27,845 bases of DNA from a virus, in IMG/VR virus record IMGVR_UViG_3300017708_003021, positions 1-27,845 of that record. One strand, given 5' to 3'. The notes beneath the pieces were generated by a model. That model had not been told where the DNA came from. It made no database searches and was given only the letters and a program-made list of their open reading frames with translations. This document shows positions 1-13,500 of the stretch, one piece after another. The first letter of the stretch is position 1. Every line of letters starts with the position of its first letter. Position numbers and translations under genes: made by a program.

Positions 1-1593
1 AAAGGATTAGTTTGTGTAGGAAGTTCTAGTGATACTTCCTACACATTTTCAATATTAGAAGATATACAAAAAACTGCAAGTATAACTGATTTCAATAGTG
101 ATGGAACACCCGTAAATAAAAGGACGGCTACTTTCGATAATGTTGAGATATCACAGGGAACATTTCTTACAAAACAATTTGTAGTAGATTCTTCATTGGA
201 TCAAAGATTCATAATCAATAATTCTTTTGTAGACACATCTACTATCAAAGTATATGTAAAAAAAGAAGGTGATTCTGGATTAGGTTTGCAATATAAATTG
301 ATTGATAATATTACAAATGTTACTGGATCATCTTATATATTTTTACTTCAAGAAGTGCAAGATGAAAAATATGAATTATTATTTGGTGATGGATTAATAG
401 GAAGAAAATTAGAAAGTGGCGAAATTATCACTATAGACTATCTTGTTACTGATGGAAAAGACGGGAATGATGCTTCCAGATTTTCATTCTCAGGAAGAGT
501 AGTTGATAGCAATGGGAATGCTGTTATCCCGCAACCATTTTCAGTTACTACATCACGAAAATCTAGTAATGGTGGAGATATAGAATCGGTAGATTCTATT
601 AAGTATTTTGCTCCAAGAATATATTCTTCACAGAATAGAGCAGTTACTGGAAGAGATTATGAATCTATTATAAAAACAATATATCCTGATACAGAATCCG
701 TATCTGTTGTTGGGGGTGAAGAATTAGATCCTCCAGAATTTGGAACAGTACAAATTTCAATTAAACCAAAAAATGGTTTTTTAGTATCTGATTTCAATAA
801 AACAAGAATTTTATCACAACTAAAGCAATATTCAATCTCTGGTATTAATCAAAAAATTGTAGACTTAAAACTTTTATATGTTGAATTAGATTCATTTGTT
901 TATTATAATGATTCTATGATAACGACAGCAAGTGATTTAGGATCAAAAATATCAAATTCACTCACAAATTATTCAAAATCCACAGATCTGAATAAGTTTG
1001 GAGGTAGATTTAGATATAGTAAAGTTCTTAGAACAATTGATGATACCGACACTTCAATTACATCTAATATCACAAGAGTGAAAATAAGAAGAAATCTATT
1101 TGCTTTATTGAATCAATTTGCACAATATGAATTGTGTTTTGGAAATCAATTTCATGTTTCTGAAGATGGTAAGAATATCAAATCTACGGGATTTAGAATT
1201 GCAGGAGAAAGTGATATTGTCTATCTAACTGATATTCCAAATGCAGATAAAAAAACTGGAATTATATCGATTGTTAAAAATTTACCAGATGGAAATATAA
1301 GGGTTGTTGCCAAATCTTCGGGAACTATTGATTACATAAAAGGTGAAATAAATCTTGGAACAGTAAATATAGTATCAACTGTAAAACCTAACAATGTTAT
1401 AGAAATACAAGCTTTTCCAGAGTCTAATGATGTGATTGGTTTGAAAGATCTTTATTTGAATTTTGATCTTTCAAAAACTAAAATAAATATGATTAAAGAT
1501 GTTATTTCCTCTGGGGATGAAATATCTGGCACTGTCTTCAGTAGAGATTTCTACACATCAAGCTATTCTAACGGAAGTTTAATCAGAGAGTAA
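1..1593 (+). CDS. 6: Baseplate wedge protein gp6, 5'-truncated
   Basis: The reading frame is open from the first base, so this is the C-terminal 530 residues of a protein whose start lies outside the window; T4 gp6 is about 660 residues. A TTG at 196 lies in frame but is internal, because coding continues upstream without a stop. Gp6 is the wedge protein that forms the inner ring of the T4 baseplate around the hub and belongs to the gpJ-like baseplate family. The diagnostic stretch begins near residue 202, with FAPRIYSSQNRAVTGRDYE followed by YPDTESV, GGEELDPPEFG and SIKPKNG. This motif series (PR-Y-QNRAVT-DY, YP-S-V-GGE-PP-G-V-I-KP) is typical of gp6. The gene is followed after one base by the gp7 homologue, as in T4. 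It has no internal repeat insertions, unlike most of its neighbours. Identity is confident; the missing N-terminus cannot be assessed. Confidence 0.92.
   Translation, partial: KGLVCVGSSSDTSYTFSILEDIQKTASITDFNSDGTPVNKRTATFDNVEISQGTFLTKQFVVDSSLDQRFIINNSFVDTSTIKVYVKKEGDSGLGLQYKLIDNITNVTGSSYIFLLQEVQDEKYELLFGDGLIGRKLESGEIITIDYLVTDGKDGNDASRFSFSGRVVDSNGNAVIPQPFSVTTSRKSSNGGDIESVDSIKYFAPRIYSSQNRAVTGRDYESIIKTIYPDTESVSVVGGEELDPPEFGTVQISIKPKNGFLVSDFNKTRILSQLKQYSISGINQKIVDLKLLYVELDSFVYYNDSMITTASDLGSKISNSLTNYSKSTDLNKFGGRFRYSKVLRTIDDTDTSITSNITRVKIRRNLFALLNQFAQYELCFGNQFHVSEDGKNIKSTGFRIAGESDIVYLTDIPNADKKTGIISIVKNLPDGNIRVVAKSSGTIDYIKGEINLGTVNIVSTVKPNNVIEIQAFPESNDVIGLKDLYLNFDLSKTKINMIKDVISSGDEISGTVFSRDFYTSSYSNGSLIRE
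13..45. repeat. Perfect 12-bp inverted repeat inside gp6
   Basis: TGTGTAGGAAGT at 13-24 is followed by a 9-base spacer and its exact reverse complement ACTTCCTACACA at 34-45. As RNA it would form a 12-bp stem with a 9-base loop, followed by TTTTC. It lies within the gp6 reading frame, so it is either a coincidence of codons or an mRNA structure. The short T run is too weak to call an intrinsic terminator. Confidence 0.7.
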
Positions 1594-1594
1594 T

Positions 1595-4500
1595 ATGATA
1601 CAAACCGGAATTGAATCTAGAATTAAGATTCAGGATATAGTTTCAAATCAACTACCAGAGTTTGTTTTGGATGAAAGTCCAAAAACTATTGATTTTTTAA
1701 AGCAATATTATATCTCTCAAGAATATCAGGGAGGTCCGGTTGATATTGTAGAAAATTTAGATCAATATTTAAAGGTAGATAATCTTACTCCAGAAGTTGT
1801 TATAGGATCAACAACTTTATCTGCAGATATTGATGTAAGTAATGATATTATCTCAGTCTCTAGTACTAAAGGATTTCCAAATCAGTATGGTTTACTAAAG
1901 ATTGATGATGAAGTCATTACATATACTGGACTTACTACAAATAGTTTTACTGGATGTATTCGTGGATTTAGTGGTATTACTAGTTACCATCAAGATCTAA
2001 ATGAAGAAGAATTAGTATTTTCTACAACAACAGCAGCATCTCATACATCAGAATCAAATATACAAAATTTAAGTTCTCTATTCTTAAATGAGTTCTATAA
2101 AAAACTTAAGACTACATATACTCCAGGATTTGAAAATAGAGTTTTTGATTCAAAAATTGATGTTGGAAATTTTATAAAGGAATCTAGATCTTTTTATGAA
2201 TCTAAAGGAACCGATGATTCCTTTAGAATTTTATTTAATGTATTGTATGGAGAGACTCCTAAAATAATCAATCTTGAAGATTACTTAATTAAACCTTCAG
2301 ATGCAGAATTTATTAGAAGAGAAATATGTGTAGCCGAGGTAATAAGTGGCGATCCAACAAAAATAGTTGGACAAACATTAGTTAAAACCACAGATTCTGA
2401 AACAAATGCTTCAATATCTTCTGTTGAAGCATTTACTAGAAATCAAAAACAATATTTTAAGATAGGATTATTTGTTGGATATGCTGAAAATAGCAATGTT
2501 AAAGGCAATTTCAAAATTACCCCTAGTTCCAAAGTTCTTGAAAATGTAAATGCCGGGTCATCTATAATATCAGTAGACTCAACAATTGGATTTGGTCAGA
2601 CAGGAACAATATATTCTGGTAATAATGTTATTACTTATACCGATAAAAGTATAAATCAGTTTTTGGGATGTTCTGGAATTTCTCAGAATATTTCTGCTAC
2701 CGATAATATTTTTTCTGATGATACCTATTTTTCATATGAAAATGGAAATATAGAAAATAAAGTAGTTCTTAGACTAACAGGAGTATTATCAAATTTTGCC
2801 CAGAGGTCGAAATCTATTTCTGTTGATGAAAATCAAATTATAACAGTTAAAAATATTGGTACTTTAATTAAAAATCCACAACAAAATAAGACATATAAAC
2901 AAATATTTACAAATTCTTGGATTTATAATACTAGTTCCTCAATAGAAATTGACAGTTTTACTGGTGGTGGTGTCATATTAAAATCTTCAGTTGATAGATC
3001 TCAATTGAAGAAAGGTGATCTTGTAGAGTTTATTGATGTTTCAACTAATATTGTTGCATATCCAACATCAAATTCAGATTTGCCATATATTAGTTCTGAT
3101 ATACCTTTAGATTCTAAATCTATAACGATAGCAAATTTGAGTTCTTTTTCTCCAAATCCAAGTTCCAATTATAAGTTGAGGAGAAAAATTAATAAATCTA
3201 ATAGTAATTTTGTTAATTTTAAATATGGAAATAATACAATTATTTCTGATGTTCAAAATGTTTATTTAGATGGCGATAAATTTGCATACGTAGCTTCAAA
3301 TTCACTTCCATCTTGGGGAAACGGATTTACCAATTCTTATGCTTATCAAATAACTAAAAAATTAAATGTTGCAACAATTTCTTCAACTTCCGGAAGTCTT
3401 GAGGATATTGACGTTTCAACTGGACTGTATACCTCCATTTTATTTGATAGTGATGTTCCTTTCATAAGTGGTGAAAAAATTGAATATAAGGCATCTGGGA
3501 CACCTCTCAAAGGACTGTTGGAGGGATCTTATTATGTAAAGGTTTCATCGATCAATCCTAGAAAGATAAAACTTTTCACATCACCAAGTTTCTTAGATTC
3601 AGATTCAAATAGTATTCAGTTTGAATCCCTAACTTCCACTTTAGAAACACATAGTTTCACTTTATATTCGCAAAAATCTGAAACAATAAATCCACAAAAA
3701 GTCTTAAAGAAATTTACACTAGATCCAAATATCAAAAATGGTATTAGAGAGATAACAAATCCAGGTAAAACTGGAATGCTAATTAATGGTGTCGAGATAT
3801 CAAATTACAAAACCTTTGATAAGATTTATTTTGGACCTCTAAAGAAAATTGAAGTTTTAAATGGAGGATCTGATTTTGATGTTATCGATCCTCCATTCAT
3901 TGAAGTTTCTGCCGGACTTGGAACAACTGCATTAGTTCAACCAGTAGTTACTGGAACTATTAAGAATGTTTTTATTGACAATCAACAATTTGATATTAAG
4001 GAAGTTTTATCAATCAATGTTACTGGAGGAAATGGATCTGGAGGATCATTTGAACCAGTACTAAATGTTAGAAGAAGAGAAGTATTATTTGATGCAAGAA
4101 GAACAACTGACGGTGGGGGTATAAGCACAACTAGTCCACAAATTACATTTTTAACTGATCATAATTTTGTTAATGGGGAAGAAATTACGTATAGAAATAG
4201 TGGAAACAGTAGTATTACTATTGGATTGGGTGTATCTACATTAATTGACAATTCCAATTACTTTGCAGAAGTTGATAATAATACAACTATTAAATTATTC
4301 AATACATTTACAGATTTTCAATCTGGAATTAATACAATTTCTTTTGAATCATCATCTTTGACCGGAATACAAAAATTTGCAACCCTAAATCAAAAGAATA
4401 CAATTTCCGAAATAAAAGTTTTAGATGGGGGAAAATTTACAAATAGAAAACTCTTAGTCAAACCTTCGGGAATTTCTACATCTAATGATTTGATCAATTT

Positions 4501-7500
4501 CATTGATCATGGATTTTCTGATGGTGAGATTATCGAATATTCGTCAACAGGATCGTCTATATCTGGACTAACAACAACTAATCAATATTATATCTTAAAA
4601 AATGATGATAATTCTTTTAGATTATCTGATGCAGGTATTGGAGGAACAATTACCACAAACTATGAGCAGAACAAATATATAAATTTTACTTCTGTAGGGA
4701 CTGAGTTCCATCAGTTTAAATATCCAGATATACAAGTGTCTGTCGAATTTACATCTGTTGGATTAGGAACAACAACACAATCTCAATCTATAGTTGCCAC
4801 ACCAATTATTAAGGGAAATATTGAGCAAATTTATCTTTATGAAGAAGGAACAAAGTATGGGTCAAATATTCTAAATCTTGAGAAAAAACCATCTTTTACT
4901 TTCAAAACTGGGAAAGATGCCAATCTAGAACCAATTATCGCAAATGGATCTATAAACGAAGTTAATTTGCAATTTGGAGGATCTGAGTATTTTTCAGTTC
5001 CAGATTTAGTAGTTTTCGATCCAACAGGATCTGGAACTGGTGCTAAATTGAGAGCAGTAATTGTTAATGAAAAAATTAATGATGTAAAGGTACTTAATGC
5101 TGGAATCGGATATTCTACATCAAGTTTTATAGAAATTATTCCTGCTGGAAAGGGAGCAATTTTAGATGCATCTATAAGAGATCTTACAATAAATCAAGTT
5201 GAAAAATTATCTATACAACAAAATGAAATATTAGTAGATGAAGATGATGAATTAGCATATTCGGTGACGGGTTACTTTGATACATTGAGAACATCTTTTA
5301 ATGATGATGGAACATCTGTATCAAAAATTATTGGATGGGCATATGATGGAAATCCAATTTATGGATCATACTCGTCTATAGATCCCGAAAATATAAATTC
5401 GGGAATTAAGACAATGACAACAGGATATACGAAGAGTATATCTAATGTTTTAGATAGACCATCATCAATAGAATTTCCTCTCGGATCTTTTGTTGAAGAT
5501 TATAAGTATGATAGTCAAAATGGGGATCTTGACAGAAATAATGGAAGATTTGCAAAAACACCAGATTTTCCAAATGGAGTATATGCATACTATGCCACAA
5601 TTGATATCAATGGAAATCCAGAGTTTCCATATTTCATTGGAAATACTTTCAGATCAAATACCATCAAAGAAAATAAAACCTTAGATCAAAAATTTGATTT
5701 TAATAATTCATCTCTTTCTAGAAACACTTTAGCATATAAAATTTCAGAATCAAATGCTGATAATGATTTTATTATTGAAAGTAATGAAATTAAAAGGCAA
5801 AAAATTTCTATTGAATCTGTTGAACAAGGATCTGTTTCTTCTATAGAGGTTGTGAATTCTGGAGAAAATTATAAAATAAATGATACTTTAATTTTTGATG
5901 ATACTAATACAAATGGTGGAGGAATTTCTGCTAATGTATCTTCAATAAAAGGCAAAACTATCAATAATATTAATAGTTCTAGTGAGGTTTATAATAACGC
6001 TCTATTCACTTGGAGAAATGATGGAAAAGTAACAGTAACTATATCACCTTTCCATAATTTATCGGATAATGATTACGTCACAATATCTGGATTTAGTACT
6101 TCTCAACTTACCAAGTTAAATGATTATTTTAAAATTGATGTTCCAACTATTTCAAATTCTGGATTGACTACAGAAATTGTAGCATCCATAACACCTGGAA
6201 TAACAACTGAAATTTATGTAACTCAAATACCACCCGGAGTTTCAGTTGGTAGTAGTATTGGTATCGGAACAGAAACTTTAGAAGTTTTGAATGTATATCA
6301 AAATAAAAATATTTTTAGAGTAAAAAGAGGTGATGCTGGAATTGCACATACTGTTGGAACAGAAGTATCTTTCAAATCAAAAACATTTACAGTAGATAAA
6401 AAACTTGATTATTTTGACTCAAAATCTAATGATAGAGTTTACTTTAATCCTAGAGAATCTGTTGGAGTAGGTACAACATCGGGTGTTGGATATTCGACAT
6501 CATTTGTATTTGGAAATGAAACAATCACAGGATCTATTCCTACACAGAGAATTAGTTTAGAAGATCATCCTTTCCAAACTAATCAAGAACTTACATTTAG
6601 TAAAAATGGTAATAATGGAGTTATCTCAATTTCAACTTCACCAACCGGAACACCATTTGACTTATCATCAACAACTATTTTTGCTGTAAATAAGTCACCA
6701 AGCACAATTGGTATAAAAACTACTCGAACTTCTGATGAAGTTTATTTTATAAGTAATGGTGATGATAGTGATGAATATTATTTTGAAAGTAATTATGAAC
6801 AAAAAACGGCAAAAGTCGAAAGAATTACAAGTACTGTTTCAATATCAACAGCACATGGATTGATTGCTGGAGATAAAATTTCTTTAATTGTAGAACCAAA
6901 TCTCTCTGTTGGTATTGGAACTTCTACTGCTGTTAAAGTAAGTAGAAATTCTTTAACAGGAAATCTTCAAATTAATCCAATAGGATTCTCTTCTTTAGCA
7001 GTAAGTACATCTACCAATAAAATTTCAATAACTTCCCATAAGTTGAATACTGGAGATAAAGTATACTACGATGCAGATGAAACTATCTCCGGACTACAAA
7101 CCGGTTCATATTATGTCTACAAAATCAATTCCGATTCAATTAAGTTGAGTGAAACATTAATTAATTCCACTAGCAATCCTCCAGTAGTTGTGAGTTTTGC
7201 ATCCACCGGAGGATTATCTCAAAATATTTCTAAAATTAATCCTAGAATAGAGTCTGTAAAAAATAATAATTTAGTATTTGATTTATCAGATTCTTCATTA
7301 TCTGGATATCTATTTAAGGTATTTTACGATCAAGATTTTGATAATGAATTTGTTTCTACCGGATCTACAAGTATTTTTAGTTTAGAAAGTTCTGGAACAA
7401 TAGGATCTGCTAATGCAACATTTACGATCAATAACAGTTCTAAGTTACCAAGAAAACTTTATTACTCTTTAGAGAAATCTGGATTTATTAGTTCTTCTGA

Positions 7501-10500
7501 TACTAATGTAAGTAATTATTCTGAAATTTTATTTGTAGATAGTTCATATAATCAAACATATGTTACTTCTAACGTAGGATTAACATCATTCCAAATTTCT
7601 CTACAAAAATCTCCAGAAAAATTATCATATGCATCTACAGAGTGTGATAAATTAGAATACACCACTACTTCATTAAGTGCATCTGGTCCCGTAAATAAAA
7701 TACATTTATTATCTGGTGGATCTGGATATAAAAAGTTACCCACTCTTTTAGATGTAACTTCAACATCTGGGGAAAATTTGTTCGTTTCTTTAAATTCCAA
7801 TGATATTGGGTCAATTAAAGACACTAAAATTATTAATGAAGGATTTGAATATTCTTCAGATAAAACTTTGCAGCCAGAAGCTTTTATATCACCTAAAATT
7901 GAATTAAAAGATTCAAATACCATTGGAATTGCAACTATAATTGCTGGTGGATCTGGATATGTTTCTGCACCACAAATAGTTGTTGTTAATAATGACACTA
8001 GAGAAGAACTAGATAATGGTTTAATTTCTCCAATATTGACTGCAAATTCAATTACCGAATTAAAAATTGTTGTTTCTCCAAAAGGAATATCCGATCAATC
8101 AGCAGAACTTTTTGCAACTAATAACACTAACGGAATTAGTATTAAGCAAGTTCAATCATCAAATACCGGTATTTTTACATGCGTCTTAACCACACCACTT
8201 GCAGGGTTCTCTACAGATGTTTTTGCAGTAAATGATGACGTTTTTGTTGAAGGGATTGAAAAATTTGGAACAAATGGAAATGGATTCAATTCCAGTGATT
8301 ATGGATATAAATTCTTTACTGTAACAAAATATGAAAACAAATTTACATCTGGAATTTCCAATGATCAAGTAACTATTAGTATTGCTGGATTGGGAACAAA
8401 TACGGGAATTGCAAAAACAATTCAAGATTCTTTTGGAACGGTCATATCCAAAAAGAATTATCCTACATTCTCAATCTCATTATTACCATCAATTTTTGAT
8501 ATTGGTGAAAAATTACTAATTGATGGTAAAGAAATTGATTTGCAAGTTACTGCAAATAATGAATTGGAGTCCCTTAAGGTATTTGGATCCTATGATCTTT
8601 CTATTGGTGAGAAGATTGAAGGAAAAAATTCAGGAAATATTGCCACTATTGAATCTATAGAAAAATATGAAGGATTCTATGAAATTAAGTTTTCAAATAG
8701 AAAAGATGAAGGTTGGGACAAAGAAACTGGAAAATTGAGTGAAGATTATCAAGTTCTTGCTGATAATAATTATTACCAGAATTTATCTTATTCTATTAGT
8801 AGTAATCAACAGTGGAATGATATTAGAACACCCGTTAATAGTTTGATTCACTCAATAGGAATTAAAAACTTCTCAGACACTGTAGTAATGTCTGATGAAG
8901 ATGAAAAGATCGGAATTAAAACTACTTCTAATTCAACTATAGTAATTAAAGACTTTATTTCAGAAAATAGAGTTGATACGATCAATATATTTGATTTTAC
9001 AAAAGATGTAGATATTGTCGGTAATAAATCTAAGTTTTTAAAATTAAAAAATAAAAATTTAACAAATTATAATGAATCTACATCAAATATTGTTTTAAAA
9101 ATAGATGACATTAAGGATCAATTTTCTAACTCGGAAGACGAACCATTTACATTTAAGGATTTACTTAAAATTGATAATTCTCAATCTTATAATAATTACC
9201 TTTTTAAAGTATCTGATGTAAGTGGAAAAAATCAGATTCAATTAACAAGTTTGATTTTTGTAAAAAATATTATAAGTGGAAATATTGGCATTTTAGAAAA
9301 ACAATCATTAGTCAATGTAGGATCTGGAGTAATGACAAATGATGAAGAACAATATGGAGATTTTTCAATTGAAAATGATAATTTTGGAGATACTTATATT
9401 AGATTCACTCCAAAAGATTCATTCGATACAGAGTATGACATTAAGTATATTGACAAAAAGTTTGATGCTCAAGTAGTTGGAGTTGGAACAACATCTATTG
9501 GATTTATTGATCTAATATCTCGCAGTCAAGAAATTCTTACTGGAACTTCAAATACTGTTATTGGTTTTTCTACTGATAAATTTGAATCATTACATGTAAA
9601 TGCACAAATATATAAAGAATCCTCTAAAGAAACAAATTTTGTCGAAGTATATCTTACACATAACGGGACTGATGTAAGTACTGCAGAATTTTACTTTGAT
9701 ACTGAAGAATTTTCCAGATCATCAAATTTATTAGGATTTTTTGATGCAAATATAAATTCTGGCACAGTAAATTTAACTTATGAAAATCAATCTAGTGAAG
9801 ATGTAGTTGTAAAAACAAGAATTGTTGGATTTGGAACAACTGCTGTTGGTGTTGGAACCTTTAGATATATTTTACCAAATCAACCTGAAGGTAGTGAAAG
9901 ATCTGCAATTTATGAGGCAGGTTTTTCTACAACGACTTCTGGAGTATCTACTTCATTCTTGAGTTTGGATAAAAACTCATTCGATTCTTCTAAATCTTTA
10001 GTTGAAGTTGGAATTGGAACTACTAAATCAGTTCAACAAATAATGATGGTTCAAGATGGAACTGACATTTATGTGCAGCAATTACCATTGCTTTCAGCAT
10101 CTGGTATTGGAACATTTGATACTGCAATGGGTATTGGAACATTTGGTGGAGAATATCAGGGAAATAATGTATTATTAAAATTCTATCCAGATTCTAACTT
10201 TACTGGTGATCTAGAAATTAAATCATTTAGTGAATGTTTATATACTGAAGTTGATATTATAAATCAAGCACCAGATCTTTCATATGGTACATCTATTGAA
10301 ACGGTCAATACTGATCGATATCTCGCAATAAATGGTGATCGTATCAATAGAAATAATTTTATATTGCGATCAAATAAAACTCCAATTTTTGCTAAGAAAT
10401 TTAATCCAGAAGATACTACAATTCTTAATGCATCTACAGGAAAGTTCTCAATCGATAATCACTTCTTTAGTGATGGAGAAGAATTAGTATACACTCCAAG

Positions 10501-13500
10501 ATCAACATTTGTTGGTGTGACATCCTCTCCAATGACATATAAAAATGGTTCTATAATTGAAACTCTTCCAACACAAGTTTTTGCTGTTGTTAATAATAAT
10601 GATAACTTTTCAATATCAACGGTAAAATCTGGAACTGCTGTAACCTTTACCGATTTAGGTAGTGGAAACAGTCACGAGTTCTCAATGGCAAAGAGAAATG
10701 AAAAAGCACTGATTACTATTGGTAATATAGCCCAATATCCAATTGCTTTTACTAAAGTTTCCCAAACATTGTCTGGAAATAGTGGAAGTATTTCTCCAAC
10801 GGATACTACTTTTGCTCTAAGTGGAATTTCAACAATATCACCTGGCAATATATTGAAAATTGGCGATGAATATATGAAGATTATTAATGTTGGATTTGGA
10901 ACAACTGCAAGTGGACCAATAACTGGTACGGGGTCATCCACAATAGTTGAGGTTGAAAGGGGTCATGTTGGATCAACTGCAGAATCACACACCGATACAA
11001 CTCCAACACGAATATACAGAGGATCTTATAATATTGTTGGAGATAGTATTTTCTTTACAGATCCGCCTAGAGGAAACCCAAATGTTTCTAGAACTGAAAA
11101 TAATCTAAAATTTGAAACTTCCGATTTTACTGGTAGAGTATTCCTCAGAAAAAATTATGATACGAATGAAATTTTTGATGATATTTCCGATGAGTTTACT
11201 GGAATTGGTAGAACTTTTACATTAACAGTTGGTGGAGCAAATACTGCTGGAATTGGAACAACTGGAGGAAATGGAGTCGTATTTATTAATGGAATTTTCC
11301 AAACACCAACAACTGAAAATAATCCATTAAATAATTTCAGTATTATCGAGCAAATTACACCAACGGGAATATCTTCCGTTTCGTTTAGTGGAATTAGAAC
11401 AGACAGTGCAGACCCTGCAAGTATTTTAGTATCGCAATCGGATATCAATCAGAATCAAATTCCTAGAGGTGGAATTATTATATCTCTTGGATCTACTGGT
11501 GGTCAAGGATATGCACCTCTTGCAGGAGCAGCAGTCACTGCAGTTGTAAGTGGTGGAGTAATTCAAAATACTATTGGAACAGGTTCTACTGACAATGTTG
11601 GATCAGGATATAATTCTATAGTATCAATCGGAGTTTCTATTGTTGATCCAAGTGGAAATGGTTCCGGTGCAGTAATAACTGCTTCACCTGTAGGAACAGG
11701 AGGAACATTGACATTCAATGTAACTAATGGTGGATCCAATTATTCCAATCAAACACAAATATTTGTTTCTGAACCTTCATATGAAAATCTTGAAGTTACT
11801 GGTGTGTCTAGAATTGGATTGGGTCCAACAACAGATACTGGAATTGGATTATTGCTCAATGTTAATGTTGGAGCAAGTTCTACTACAGGTATTGGATCAA
11901 CATATCATTCTGTGAATAATTTCACTATTGCAAGAGATGGATATTCATTCAGAAAAGGTGATGTATTCAAACCTGTTGGACTTGTAACTGCTGCAGGTTT
12001 AACATCTCCATTATCCGAATTTGAACTGACAGTATTGGAAGTATTTACTGATAATTTTGCCTCTTGGCAATTTGGAGAACTTGATTATATTGATTCTATT
12101 AAGAATTTCCAAAATGGAACTAGAATAAGATTCCCACTATTATATAATGGATCATTATTAAGTTTTGAAAAACCTGAAGATTCTTCTTTAGACCTACAAA
12201 ATGCTCTGCTAATATTCATTAATGGAACCATTCAAGAACCTGGAGAATCATACACATTTGATGGAGGAACATCATTTGCTTTTTCTGTTGCACCCAAATC
12301 AGAAGATAAAATTGACATTTTCTTCTATAGAGGAACAAGAGGAGTAGATGATCTTCAAGTAAATAATGTCATTCCATCTTTGGAAAAAGGTGATAATGTT
12401 AGAGTTTATAAAAATGATACTATTGCTCAAACAGAAACTCAAGATCAAAGAACAATTTTTGATATATCATCTTCAGATAAATTTGAAACAAATTTATATG
12501 TTGATCAAGGAGTCGATGAAGTAAACTCTAAACCGATGTCATGGACAAAACAGAAGACTGATAGAGTAATTAATGGAGAATTTATTTCTAAAAAGAGACA
12601 ATCTATAATTGCTCAGATTTACCCAACCGCAAAAATTATTAAAGATCTCAATTCATCCGATAATATAATTTATGTTGATGATGTGAGTAATTTTGATTAT
12701 AATCTTGGAACTGAACCATATAACTTTAGTAGTATTGTTATTGATGAAAGTATAAACACTATTGGAATTGTCACTGCAACAATCGGTGCTGGTGGAACTG
12801 TCTCTTCTCTTACTATTGAAAATGGTGGAAGTGGATATGTTGAATCCACTATCAATATTAAATTCCAAAATCCTTTACAAATTGATGATCCACAAAATGT
12901 AGGTGTGGGAACAACTGCTACCGCAACAGCAACTATTAATAACGGAGTAATTACAGCAACTACAATAACAAATCCTGGATTTGGATATACGATAGCACCT
13001 AATGTAATTTTACCTCTTCCTAATAGTAATTTAGAAAATCTAAGTAAGATTGAAAATATAAGAGGTTTCTCTGGAAATGTGACTGAAATTGAAGCAGTCA
13101 CTCCTTCTAGTGGGCATTCAAAAGCACTTAAATTTACACTTGACGTATCTCCAAATGTCTTCAATAGTGGTTCTAATACTTTAGATGTTGGATCCCCACT
13201 ACTTATTAAAAATACCACAATTGGAAGTGGAGTAACATCAGTAGATGATTCAAATGCTGCCGTAGTTGGTATTGGAACAACATTTGTAGATAACATTTAT
13301 TATGTTAGACAAATATCTACTGACGGAAGTGTTGGAATTATTACCTGCAATATTGATTCCGGAACTGATGTTACTGGACTAACTGCTAATGGAAATACTG
13401 GTAAATTCTCTTGGGGAGCATTCCTAAACATTGACAGATCATCTTCTCCAATCTCTATTGGAGTTTCTGGAAAAACTGTTGATGTTGGATTATCGACATT

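Noticed and set aside
46-50. Intrinsic terminator formed by the 13-45 hairpin and TTTTC
   Set aside because: It lies far inside gp6, the T run has only four bases, and the genes downstream depend on read-through.
196-198. TTG as the start of gp6
   Set aside because: The frame is open to the window edge and the residues before it read as gp6-like coding sequence, so the gene is truncated by the window.
5391-5399. TATAAATT and similar boxes inside genes (also near 8306 and 9750) as late promoters
   Set aside because: They differ from TATAAATA at the last base and lie in coding sequence where such AT-rich strings are expected by chance.
5490-5684. Plus-strand open frame of 64 codons in another frame within giant gp7
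   Set aside because: It is a shadow of the YHYH-type domain, which is clearly read in the gp7 frame. The frames at 11727-11915 and 19733-19918 were rejected likewise.
12697-13296. Antisense open frame of 199 codons opposite the end of giant gp7
   Set aside because: It lies wholly within a confident coding gene, has no recognisable motif, and its Pro/Val/Ile-rich translation is what antisense of Gly/Thr/Asn-rich repeats gives. The other minus-strand frames (for example 7552-7998, 23316-23702, 24093-24443) were dropped for the same reason.
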